Positions 1 through 7,078 of a DNA stretch of 64,000 nt are shown here, in pieces. Source of the DNA: Sporosarcina ureae (GTDB taxonomy: Bacteria; Bacillota; Bacilli; Bacillales_A; Planococcaceae); assembly GCF_002082015.1 (NCBI RefSeq), contig NZ_CP015109.1, positions 1,619,501 through 1,683,500 on the forward strand, read 5' to 3'. The translations under genes and the position numbers were made by a program. The stretch's first letter is position 1. Every line of letters starts with the position of its first letter. A model generated the notes under the pieces. That model did no database searches. It was not told where the DNA came from and was given only the letters and a program-made list of their open reading frames with translations.

Positions 1-668
1 CCGATATTGACAATACTCTTGTAAGCTAGTCCTAAGTTCTTGGAAAAGTCTTCTCCCATACCTGCCACTGTAAATCGGTTCGCATATAAATATGTAATGA
101 TCAACACAGGTATACTAATATACAAAAGTTCATAACGGCCTTTCATGATCATGGAAAAGTCTCCTTGAAGCCATGCAGACATATTCTGGATCACGTTCGC
201 TTTAAATGCAAAAAATGTGGTGATGGAAGATAAGATACTCCCGAACATTAATCCAACGAGCGGTATGAAAATCGCATCTTTGAATTTAATACGATCAAGA
301 ATTTGCATAAACAAGAAGGTACCAAGTAAGGCGAATGTAAACGACACCGCCATTTTTTCTAATAGTGTTGCGTTAGTAAAGATCAACATAGACACTAAAA
401 TTCCAAGTTTCGTCGCATCCAACGTTCCTGCCGTAGTAGGAGATACAAATTTATTGCGGCTCAGTTGTTGCATAATCAAACCTGCAATACTCATCCCTGC
501 GCCCGCCAGTAATATCGCGACTAATCGAGGAACTCGACTAATTAAGAAGATTTCTGTTGTTTCTGAACGCCAATCCAATAGGTCCGCTGGTGTGATTCGG
601 CTTGCGCCGACAAACAGCGAAAGAAGTGATAATAGTATAACGGCTGTAAGTAAGTAACGTTTCTTCAT
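1..668 (-). CDS. Siderophore ABC transporter permease, FecCD family (3' end cut by window)
   Basis: Reading the minus strand from the ATG at 668 gives MKKRYLLTAVILLSLLSLFV and continues open to the window edge (222 codons visible). The sequence is strongly hydrophobic, with the FecCD-type segment SRVPRLVAILLAGAGMSIAG around residues 44-63, the usual hallmark of iron-siderophore importer permeases. The short N-terminus resembles the YclN/FatD branch (petrobactin- or anguibactin-type systems); this assignment is from memory of the family. The protein should sit in the cytoplasmic membrane, paired with a second permease and an ATPase beyond the left edge. Two Fur-box-like sites lie 40-130 bases upstream, so iron repression is expected. 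No gene symbol is assigned because the substrate cannot be read from this part. Confidence 0.85.
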   Translation of the reverse strand, partial: MKKRYLLTAVILLSLLSLFVGASRITPADLLDWRSETTEIFLISRVPRLVAILLAGAGMSIAGLIMQQLSRNKFVSPTTAGTLDATKLGILVSMLIFTNATLLEKMAVSFTFALLGTFLFMQILDRIKFKDAIFIPLVGLMFGSILSSITTFFAFKANVIQNMSAWLQGDFSMIMKGRYELLYISIPVLIITYLYANRFTVAGMGEDFSKNLGLAYKSIVNI

Positions 669-710
669 GAAGAACTCCGATATCGAATATTTGAGCATTT
701 CTCACTTAAA

Positions 711-729
711 TGAAAATGATTATCATTCG
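711..729 (-). promoter_or_regulatory. Fur box upstream of the siderophore permease
   Basis: The stretch TGAAAATGATTATCATTCG is close to the 19-bp Fur consensus (inverted GATAATGATnATCATTATC) and contains the exact core AATGATTATCATT. It lies about 43 bases upstream of the permease ATG, where repressor binding would block transcription under iron repletion. Binding is inferred from the sequence match and from the function of the gene. Confidence 0.75.
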
Positions 730-776
730 CTCAAGAACAACATTAACGCGTTTTGCATCTGATGTCAATAACTAAC

Positions 777-795
777 TGAAAATCGTTATCAATAC
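777..795 (-). promoter_or_regulatory. Second, weaker Fur-box-like site
   Basis: TGAAAATCGTTATCAATAC keeps the GAAAAT...TTATCAAT framework of a Fur site but has more mismatches in the centre than the site at 711-729. The two are about 66 bases apart, centre to centre. It may be a second operator for the same promoter; support is weaker than for the first. Confidence 0.45.
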
Positions 796-866
796 TTTTT
801 TAAAAATACTCATTACGGGACTTGTATATCTTTATTCGTTCATTCAATTGAAATTTCACGACAAAA

Positions 867-895
867 ACCGTTTTCCGCACGAAACGGAAAACGGT
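867..895 (-). terminator. Intrinsic terminator after the lipoprotein gene
   Basis: ACCGTTTTCCG (867-877) pairs perfectly with CGGAAAACGGT (885-895) around a 7-nt loop. On the minus strand it is followed by a T-rich run (complement of 861-867). It sits 20 bases after the stop of the gene ending at 915. Confidence 0.75.
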
Positions 896-914
896 ATATT
901 CATTTACTGCTGGT

Positions 915-1766
915 TCATTTTTTATCTAATTCTTGTGCATTGTCCAATATTTCCTTCGGTATCTTAATTTCATCAATCTCATTAATTTTTGTCATGGTCC
1001 CCTTAATGTTCTGCGTAACTTTTACTTGCTGACCTTGTTCATCCATTGTCATGATCATATCCATGTCAAAGTTTTTTGTGAAGAAAGTCTTTTTATCAAT
1101 AGTAAATTGTAGATCGACTTTTTCTACTTTCATATTGGCTTCTTCCAACATGGCTTCATCTGCTCCTGCTGGCATGTTCTTCTCCAGCATCTCTTGCATA
1201 AGCTCACTAAACTTTTCACCAGAACCTATCAAAGTTAAAACGTATTCATCGTTGGTCTCTTCAAATGTAAAGTCTTCAGCGTATTCTTCATACATAGTGA
1301 AATCAACAGGTGATTCAGTCATCCCTGCCATTTGACCAGTGACTTCCTCATACATTTCGTTCGGCAGTTTGATCCAACCACCTGATTGTGGATCCTTCAT
1401 GAAGAAGCCTTCTTCTGTCATATACTGTTCTATCGCCATTTCTTCATCGCCAACTTGCATGTTCATTGTTTGGCGCATGGCGAGCGGTTCAATAATCATA
1501 TCCATATCAATCGTTGAATTAATGTCTTGCTTCTCATCGCCCATTTCTAACGTTTGCATTATTTCCATATCAGAATGCATACTTCGTTGTGTTTCAGACG
1601 CCGCATTGGCTTTTTCCATTACTTCACTGGCTGTCAGTTCACTTTTTACGACCACTTCTTCTTTTTCCCCTGTCATTGGATCTTCTTTTGGTTCTGCAGT
1701 TTGGCCACAAGCACTTAAGATCAATACTAACATTCCTGCCGTGAGAATGGTTATCCATTTTCTCAT
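915..1766 (-). CDS. Exported lipoprotein, DUF6612/LolA-like
   Basis: The 283-residue product starts MRKWITILTAGMLVLILSAC, a signal peptide with a lipobox (LSAC), so Cys20 should be lipidated and the protein anchored outside the membrane. The rest is acidic and methionine-rich, with short alternating strands (repeated MDMI / MEQ-type segments), as in the DUF6612 lipoproteins of Bacillales, which are thought to fold like LolA/LppX half-barrels. The ATG at 1766 is preferred because AAGGAG lies 11 bases upstream; the in-frame GTG (1778) and ATG (1775) sit on or next to that Shine-Dalgarno sequence. The gene is monocistronic with its own terminator. Its molecular role is unknown. Confidence 0.8.
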   Translation of the reverse strand: MRKWITILTAGMLVLILSACGQTAEPKEDPMTGEKEEVVVKSELTASEVMEKANAASETQRSMHSDMEIMQTLEMGDEKQDINSTIDMDMIIEPLAMRQTMNMQVGDEEMAIEQYMTEEGFFMKDPQSGGWIKLPNEMYEEVTGQMAGMTESPVDFTMYEEYAEDFTFEETNDEYVLTLIGSGEKFSELMQEMLEKNMPAGADEAMLEEANMKVEKVDLQFTIDKKTFFTKNFDMDMIMTMDEQGQQVKVTQNIKGTMTKINEIDEIKIPKEILDNAQELDKK

Positions 1767-1993
1767 ATAGTCCATCACTCCTTATATAGTGTTTCCGCTT
1801 AATCGTACGATTGATTTAGAAGTTCTTCAGTTCCATCTTTTTATATCAAAATTAAAGGACAAATAATGTAATGCCGAAAATGAATATAGTAATCCTTTTA
1901 TAAAAATTTTCATCAAGAGGTTTAGATTCTGAGTAATCGGGCAAACTAAAAGCATCCCACCCCCTTTCTCTTCTAATAAAGATAAAAGGATTT

Positions 1994-2027
1994 GGCTGCA
2001 TGCATCGCGCATGCAGCCCTTTTTTAT
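1994..2027 (+). terminator. Strong terminator-like hairpin oriented to the plus strand
   Basis: GGCTGCATGC (1994-2003) pairs with GCATGCAGCC (2009-2018), a 10-bp GC-rich stem, followed on the plus strand by CTTTTTTATG. The T tract is on the plus-strand side, although both flanking genes (hflX above, the lipoprotein below) run leftward. For hflX, whose stop is at 2030, the trailing minus-strand sequence is AAATCCTTTTATC, a poorer terminator tail. It may serve hflX imperfectly or end an unannotated plus-strand transcript from 1.8-2.0 kb. Confidence 0.6.
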
Positions 2028-2029
2028 GT

Positions 2030-3298
2030 TCACTTTAAAATAAATTCTTGTAGACGTTCATATTCACTTTCTGGCATCTCTACAGTCATCATTGTACCTT
2101 CTTCTTCATAGGCTGTATCTTTAATCGACGCATTTTCATTGAGATGTGCAACGATTTCTCCCCGGTCGTATGGAATCAATAATTTACACGTGACATATTG
2201 GCGGAATAAGCTTTGTTGAATCAATGTCAGCAATTCGGGAATTCCTTGATCTTCGCCAGCTGACATCCAAATACTCTGATCTTTTATACGCGGATAAGAG
2301 ACTTCAGTCAAATCCGATTTATTATATATGTTGATAGTAGGGATGCTTTTCACACCAATATCTCCTAGCGTTTCATTCGTAACGTCCATCATATGACCAT
2401 GCTCTTCGTCGGAAACGTCCACAACATGCAACAATAAATCGGCATTCTTGGCTTCTTCTAGCGTCGAACGGAATGCTTGGACAAGATGGTGTGGGAGTTT
2501 GGAAACGAATCCTACGGTATCCGTTAAAATAAATTCTTTTTTATCATGCAGCTTGATCTTTCTAACTGCGGTTTCGAGCGTTGCAAATAGCATATCTTTT
2601 TCACGGACTTCTTTAGATTCATCCACATCCGTATATTGCAACAATCGATTCATCAACGTGGATTTCCCAGCGTTCGTATAACCCACGATCGACACAACGG
2701 GTATACCGCTCCTGACACGCTGTTTTCGCTGCGTTTCACGTTGATCACTTACATGCTCTAGTTCACGGCGAAGCTTCGCGATCTGATCTTCAATTTTCCG
2801 ACGATCGAGCTCAAGCTTCGTCTCACCGGCGCCTTTATTCTGTAAGCCACCTCCCGTACCGCCACCTTGCCTGCTCAGTGAAGCACGTAGTCCAACAAGT
2901 CGTGGCAACGTATATTGCAGTTGCGCTAATTCAACTTGCATTTGCGCCTCTCGGTTGCGTGCCCGCCTCGCAAAGATATCCAGTATTAGCATGGTACGGT
3001 CAATGATTTTACATTCTAGATCTCTTTCCAGATTTCGTAATTGCGAAGGTGATAATTCATCATTGAAGATGAGTAAATTTGCTTCGGTTTCTTCATACAC
3101 ATCACGAATTTCATCGATCTTCCCTCTTCCAATATAAGTAGATGGATTTTTCCGTTCTAAATTCTGTGTCACTTCACCTAGTACTTCCACATCGATGGCT
3201 TCTGCCAAATTCTTCAGTTCTTCCATCGAATATTCGAAATGCAAATCCTTCTGCTCATGTACGCCAACTATTATGGCCTTTTCAATTAACACATCCAT
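2030..3298 (-). CDS. hflX: Ribosome-associated GTPase HflX
   Basis: The 422-residue protein has the family's usual length and layout: an N-terminal nucleotide-binding-like domain, a glycine-rich linker with GGGTGGGLQNKGAGETKLE near 145-163, a basic coiled coil, then the G domain. The G1 motif is GYTNAGKST (about residues 206-214) and G3 is DTVGF. HflX binds the 50S subunit and splits stalled or stressed ribosomes. The ATG at 3298 is preceded by a G-rich ribosome binding site. The gene appears to be a single transcription unit, without the hfq/miaA neighbours often seen with it. Confidence 0.95.
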   Translation of the reverse strand: MDVLIEKAIIVGVHEQKDLHFEYSMEELKNLAEAIDVEVLGEVTQNLERKNPSTYIGRGKIDEIRDVYEETEANLLIFNDELSPSQLRNLERDLECKIIDRTMLILDIFARRARNREAQMQVELAQLQYTLPRLVGLRASLSRQGGGTGGGLQNKGAGETKLELDRRKIEDQIAKLRRELEHVSDQRETQRKQRVRSGIPVVSIVGYTNAGKSTLMNRLLQYTDVDESKEVREKDMLFATLETAVRKIKLHDKKEFILTDTVGFVSKLPHHLVQAFRSTLEEAKNADLLLHVVDVSDEEHGHMMDVTNETLGDIGVKSIPTINIYNKSDLTEVSYPRIKDQSIWMSAGEDQGIPELLTLIQQSLFRQYVTCKLLIPYDRGEIVAHLNENASIKDTAYEEEGTMMTVEMPESEYERLQEFILK

Positions 3299-3725
3299 GC
3301 TAGCATCCCCCCGACATCTTTATATATAGTTTACCCTTCGTTCTGTTTACTAATCGTTCGATGTAAAATGAATCTCCGCCAAACGTTGTACTATTTCACT
3401 TTTTTATGAAGCGCAAGACAACGTGATTGATTTTCATAGTAAGCACGCCCTTCTAAATAGATGGTTTCCTTCTATCATATCAAATCTGTCTTGCCAATCG
3501 GGGTTCCTCGTCTTTTCTTTTAACTGAAGGTTTCGCTTCTTTCGTAATATGTTTGCACGACGCATATACGATATGGAACTATGAGGCCAGAAAACCTTTT
3601 ATAACATAAGTTCAGCAACAGGCAAAATAAGCTTGAGTGTTTCCCGAAAGGTCAGAATAGTGTAGGATAAAAGGAGAGTTTCAGGAAGATATATGTTCTG
3701 ATGAAAACGAATGCGGAGGGATTGT
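3299..3725. other. 427-base intergenic region between divergent hflX and nfrA
   Basis: No intact gene is visible. It must hold the hflX promoter (minus) and the nitroreductase promoter (plus). On the minus strand from about 3330 to 3465 one frame reads protein-like text interrupted by stops (YLEGRAYYENQSRCLALHKK, a stop, then YNVWRRFILHRTISKQNEG). This could be a decayed short gene, but chance cannot be excluded. Confidence 0.4.
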
Positions 3726-4457
3726 ATGGTAATCGAATTATTAAAATCTCACTCATCGGTTCGACGTTACAAAGATGAACCGATTTCAAGAGAGACAATT
3801 ATGGAACTAGTTAAAGCAGGTCAGCACGCAGCAAGTTCACACTTCGTGCAAGCATGCTCGGTAATGTATGTAACGGATACTGAAAAACGCGGCCAATTGG
3901 CTGAACTATCCAAAAACCGTCGTCAATTCTATACAGCTGGCGCGGTATTAGTATTTTGTATGGACTATAACCGGTTATCTCACGCTGCCCGTTTACATGG
4001 TCAGGAAATTGACTATACGGTAGTAGAGAATGTATTAGTAGGCGCAATCGATGTCGGTCTATTCGCACAGAATGTCGTCATTGCTGCCGAATCAAAAGGC
4101 TATGGCATTTGCTATATCGGCGGTGTACGAAATGCGATGGAAGAAATCTCCGAAGTACTGGAATTGCCTAAAGGCGTTGTCCCTCTGTTTGGCTTGTCGA
4201 TCGGTGTTCCAAATGAATCCAATGGTGTCAAACCACGTTTACCTGTAGAAGCTGTGTTGCATGAGAATACGTATAACGAAGAAAAGTATACTGATCTATT
4301 ACCAGCATATGACGAAATCATGAAAGAATACTATGCGAGCCGTGATTCCAATCAGCGTGATGCGATGTGGACAAAAGAAATGGCTGATTTCCTTGAATCC
4401 CCAAGAAGAACAGATCTTCAGGCATTCTTACAAAAACAAGGATTCCTATTGAACTGA
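3726..4457 (+). CDS. nfrA: NADPH-dependent FMN nitroreductase, NfrA/NfsA type
   Basis: The 243-residue protein begins MVIELLKSHSSVRRYKDEPI, the N-terminal FMN-phosphate-binding signature (HxSVRxY) of the oxygen-insensitive NfsA/FRP nitroreductases, and has the family length of about 240-250. It would reduce FMN, nitroaromatics or quinones with NADPH in the cytoplasm. The ATG at 3726 is chosen because GCGGAGGG ends 5 bases before it; an in-frame upstream codon at 3711 lies inside that ribosome binding site. The downstream methyltransferase gene starts 22 bases after the stop on the same strand, so they are probably co-transcribed. Confidence 0.9.
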   Translation: MVIELLKSHSSVRRYKDEPISRETIMELVKAGQHAASSHFVQACSVMYVTDTEKRGQLAELSKNRRQFYTAGAVLVFCMDYNRLSHAARLHGQEIDYTVVENVLVGAIDVGLFAQNVVIAAESKGYGICYIGGVRNAMEEISEVLELPKGVVPLFGLSIGVPNESNGVKPRLPVEAVLHENTYNEEKYTDLLPAYDEIMKEYYASRDSNQRDAMWTKEMADFLESPRRTDLQAFLQKQGFLLN

Positions 4458-4479
4458 AGACAGACAGGAGTGTCAAACG

Positions 4480-5673
4480 ATGTCAGTAGATGACGTGCTG
4501 GAACTACTCCAGCGACGCATGACAGATGGAACATTCATCCGTGCGACAATTAGTGGACCACGAATGAAATCCAATGATGTGAAGCGAATTAAATTAAAAC
4601 CGCTTGAACTTAAAGGTGAATTTTACATTCAATTTGAATATCAGCATGAACGTGTTCTCAAGCATGACAATGTTGCACTAGAAGACGTGGCGCAACCTCT
4701 GCACGATGCCTTAGAAACCTTTAAGCAATTCCATATTGATTTATCAGATGAAACGATGCAAATTCAAATATCCAAGAAGATGAAAGTTTCGATTAAACGC
4801 ATTTTCCTCAATACCGAAAAGACCGTCGACTATGCGCATAATCGTACAAAGAATTACGCTTTAAACGAAGGGACACCTTACCCCTTTCTCATTCGTCTCG
4901 GTGTTCAAACGCCTGAAGGTAAAGTGAAAAATCAAAAACATGATAAGTTTCGTCAGATCAATCGCTTCGTCGAACTGATTGATGACACGCTTTCACACTT
5001 GCCAAAAGACCGTCCGATTCGCATACTCGATTTCGGATCGGGTAAATCCTATTTGACGTTTGCACTGTATCATTACTTGCGAATCGAAAAAGGATTGGAT
5101 ATTCGAGTAACAGGATTAGATCTAAAAAAAGAAGTCATTGAAGAGTGCCAGGAAATCGCACGTGATTTGCACTATGATCAACTAGAATTTCTAGTAGGAG
5201 ATATTAATGAATATGATGGCGATACCGCAGTCGATATGGTCGTCACGCTTCACGCATGTGATGTAGCAACAGATATGGCATTGGCTAAAGCAGTCAATTG
5301 GGGAGCCTCGGTCATTCTATCGGTTCCTTGCTGTCAGCATGAGCTATTCTCACAAGTTCAAGCTCCTGCGCTCGACATCATGTTGCAGCACGGCCTAGTA
5401 AAAGAACGTTTAGCTGCACTCGCAACCGACTCCATCCGCGCAGAGTTGCTAACATTAGTTGGATATGAAGCACAACTTGTGGAATTTATCGATATGGAAC
5501 ATACACCGAAGAACATCTTGATACGTGCTTACCGCACTACTAAGAAACCAACTCCAGCACAAATTGATCGTTACGTTGCATTTAGGAATATGTTGCAAGC
5601 AAAGCCTTTCTTAGAGAAAGAACTGCAACCTTTGCTCAGTTTTCCACCGGCAAATAACAATCAGACTACTTAA
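4480..5673 (+). CDS. Class I SAM-dependent methyltransferase (Methyltransf_32 type)
   Basis: The 397-residue protein has a poorly conserved N-terminal half and a Rossmann methyltransferase core. Motif I is ILDFGSGKSYLTFALYHYL (about 185-203), followed by VTGLDLKKEVIEEC, LHACDVATDMAL and VPCCQHEL. The LHACD...PCCQ combination is typical of PF13679-like enzymes, for which RNA substrates have been suggested but not shown here. The ATG at 4480 follows GACAGGAGTGTC. It is probably co-transcribed with the nitroreductase and ends at a bidirectional terminator. Confidence 0.8.
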   Translation: MSVDDVLELLQRRMTDGTFIRATISGPRMKSNDVKRIKLKPLELKGEFYIQFEYQHERVLKHDNVALEDVAQPLHDALETFKQFHIDLSDETMQIQISKKMKVSIKRIFLNTEKTVDYAHNRTKNYALNEGTPYPFLIRLGVQTPEGKVKNQKHDKFRQINRFVELIDDTLSHLPKDRPIRILDFGSGKSYLTFALYHYLRIEKGLDIRVTGLDLKKEVIEECQEIARDLHYDQLEFLVGDINEYDGDTAVDMVVTLHACDVATDMALAKAVNWGASVILSVPCCQHELFSQVQAPALDIMLQHGLVKERLAALATDSIRAELLTLVGYEAQLVEFIDMEHTPKNILIRAYRTTKKPTPAQIDRYVAFRNMLQAKPFLEKELQPLLSFPPANNNQTT

Positions 5674-5680
5674 AGAGCAT

Positions 5681-5739
5681 AAAAGATCACCGTAACGTCT
5701 TGTGGACAATCGTCACATTGACAATTACGGTGATCTTTT
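5681..5739. terminator. Bidirectional terminator between convergent genes
   Basis: AAAAGATCACCGTAA (5681-5695) is perfectly complementary to TTACGGTGATCTTTT (5725-5739). A-rich and T-rich ends on both sides make it usable for the methyltransferase (plus) and patB (minus). Confidence 0.85.
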
Positions 5740-5748
5740 TACTCTAAC

Positions 5749-6933
5749 TTATGATTGGGGCAAGTGTTCGATGATGCGATCTACTGCCTGTTTAATATAG
5801 TTCGGTTCTGTCCCAAGATTTAAACGTATGAAACCTTTCGAGTTTTCCCCAAACCACTCTCCGTAGTCGATTGCCAGTTTACATGTATCTTGCACAAATT
5901 CTTTGACGCCGTCTGGCTGGATATGTGCACGCAAGTCGATCCATAGTAAATACGTTCCTTCTAACGGTGTAACGATTAACTTTGGTGCATGCTCTGCGAA
6001 CTGTTCGACTGCATAGCGTTCATTCGACTTCACGACTTCCCGTAATCCTTCAAGCCAGTCTGCGCCATGATTATACGCCGCCTCTGCAGCCGTCATACCT
6101 AGCATATTCACTTCCGTTTGATTAACAGATTTCACAAACGTATCGAACTGCTCTAGCAATGCTTTATTTTCAATGATGATCTGAGATGTTAACAAGCCCG
6201 CCAAGTTGAATGTTTTTGAAGCGGAAGTTACTGTAATGACACGCTCAGCGTACTTCCCGTTGGCTACAATCGCAGATGGTATATGTGTATGATCACCAAA
6301 CGTCATATCATGATGGATTTCATCCGACACGACCAATACGTCATGCTTTTCACAGATTGACAAAAGCTTCTCTGCTTCCTCCGCTGTCCATACACGGCCA
6401 ACGGGATTATGCGGTGTACAATGAATGAATAATTTCACGTCATTGTCGATTATTTGCTTTTCGAAGTCTTCAAAATCAATTGTGTAAACGCCAGCAGTAT
6501 TAATGAGTTCACTGTTTATTAGCGTGCGGTCAGTATCTTTCACTGCATTGGCAAAAGGATAATAGACCGGGGATAGAATGATTACTGCATCCTGAGGTTT
6601 TGTAAATGCATTAACAAACCAATATAACGCTGTCACAACACCCGTTGAAAAACGCATCCATTCCTCCTTCACTTCATAACCATGATGCTCGCGTTCCCAA
6701 TTAATGAATGCTTCGAAATATGATTCAGGTGCATATGTATAGCCAAACACTCCAAAATCCACTTTTTCTTTTAACGCTTCGATCACTTGCTCTGGTGCTT
6801 TAAATTCCATATCTGCTACCCAAGCCGCGAGTAAGTCTGCATCACCGAAACGTTCCTCCAACTTGTCCCACTTCAGTGAATTCGTACCCTTTCGATCAAT
6901 TGCATAGCGTTCCAAAAACTCTTCTTTATTCAT
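5749..6933 (-). CDS. patB: Cystathionine beta-lyase / C-S lyase, PatB-MalY family
   Basis: The 394-residue fold-type I PLP enzyme has Lys240 in TSASKTFNLAG as the Schiff-base lysine and an upstream SDEIHHDMTFG motif, both diagnostic of the MalY/PatB subfamily. It would cleave cystathionine or cysteine S-conjugates to a thiol, pyruvate and ammonia in the cytoplasm. The ATG at 6933 follows a GGAGG-type ribosome binding site. It is monocistronic and shares the divergent intergenic region with the S-layer protein gene. The physiological substrate is not determined by sequence. Confidence 0.9.
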   Translation of the reverse strand: MNKEEFLERYAIDRKGTNSLKWDKLEERFGDADLLAAWVADMEFKAPEQVIEALKEKVDFGVFGYTYAPESYFEAFINWEREHHGYEVKEEWMRFSTGVVTALYWFVNAFTKPQDAVIILSPVYYPFANAVKDTDRTLINSELINTAGVYTIDFEDFEKQIIDNDVKLFIHCTPHNPVGRVWTAEEAEKLLSICEKHDVLVVSDEIHHDMTFGDHTHIPSAIVANGKYAERVITVTSASKTFNLAGLLTSQIIIENKALLEQFDTFVKSVNQTEVNMLGMTAAEAAYNHGADWLEGLREVVKSNERYAVEQFAEHAPKLIVTPLEGTYLLWIDLRAHIQPDGVKEFVQDTCKLAIDYGEWFGENSKGFIRLNLGTEPNYIKQAVDRIIEHLPQS

Positions 6934-7013
6934 ATAGTAACCTCCATTATTATTTATTTCATAGTAGTCATTCTATTCCGATTGTATCATATGTACCCTT
7001 TTGCTTGCTCTGT

Positions 7014-7042
7014 TGTCGTTAAGATTTATTTTGGGGTATACT
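7014..7042 (+). promoter_or_regulatory. Sigma-A-type promoter of the SLH protein gene
   Basis: TTGTCG (7014-7019) and TATACT (7037-7042) are separated by 17 bases and lie about 37 bases before the GTG start at 7079. Confidence 0.6.
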
Positions 7043-7078
7043 AGAGTATTGAAGCAACATTTAGTTGGAGGTCATGAA

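Noticed and set aside
217..657. 146-codon plus-strand frame at the left edge
   Set aside because: It is antisense to the FecCD permease, which has a start, ribosome binding context, Fur sites and clear membrane-protein sequence.
1827..2033. 68-codon minus-strand frame over the hflX 3' region
   Set aside because: It runs through the terminator-like hairpin, has no ribosome binding site and no protein-like pattern.
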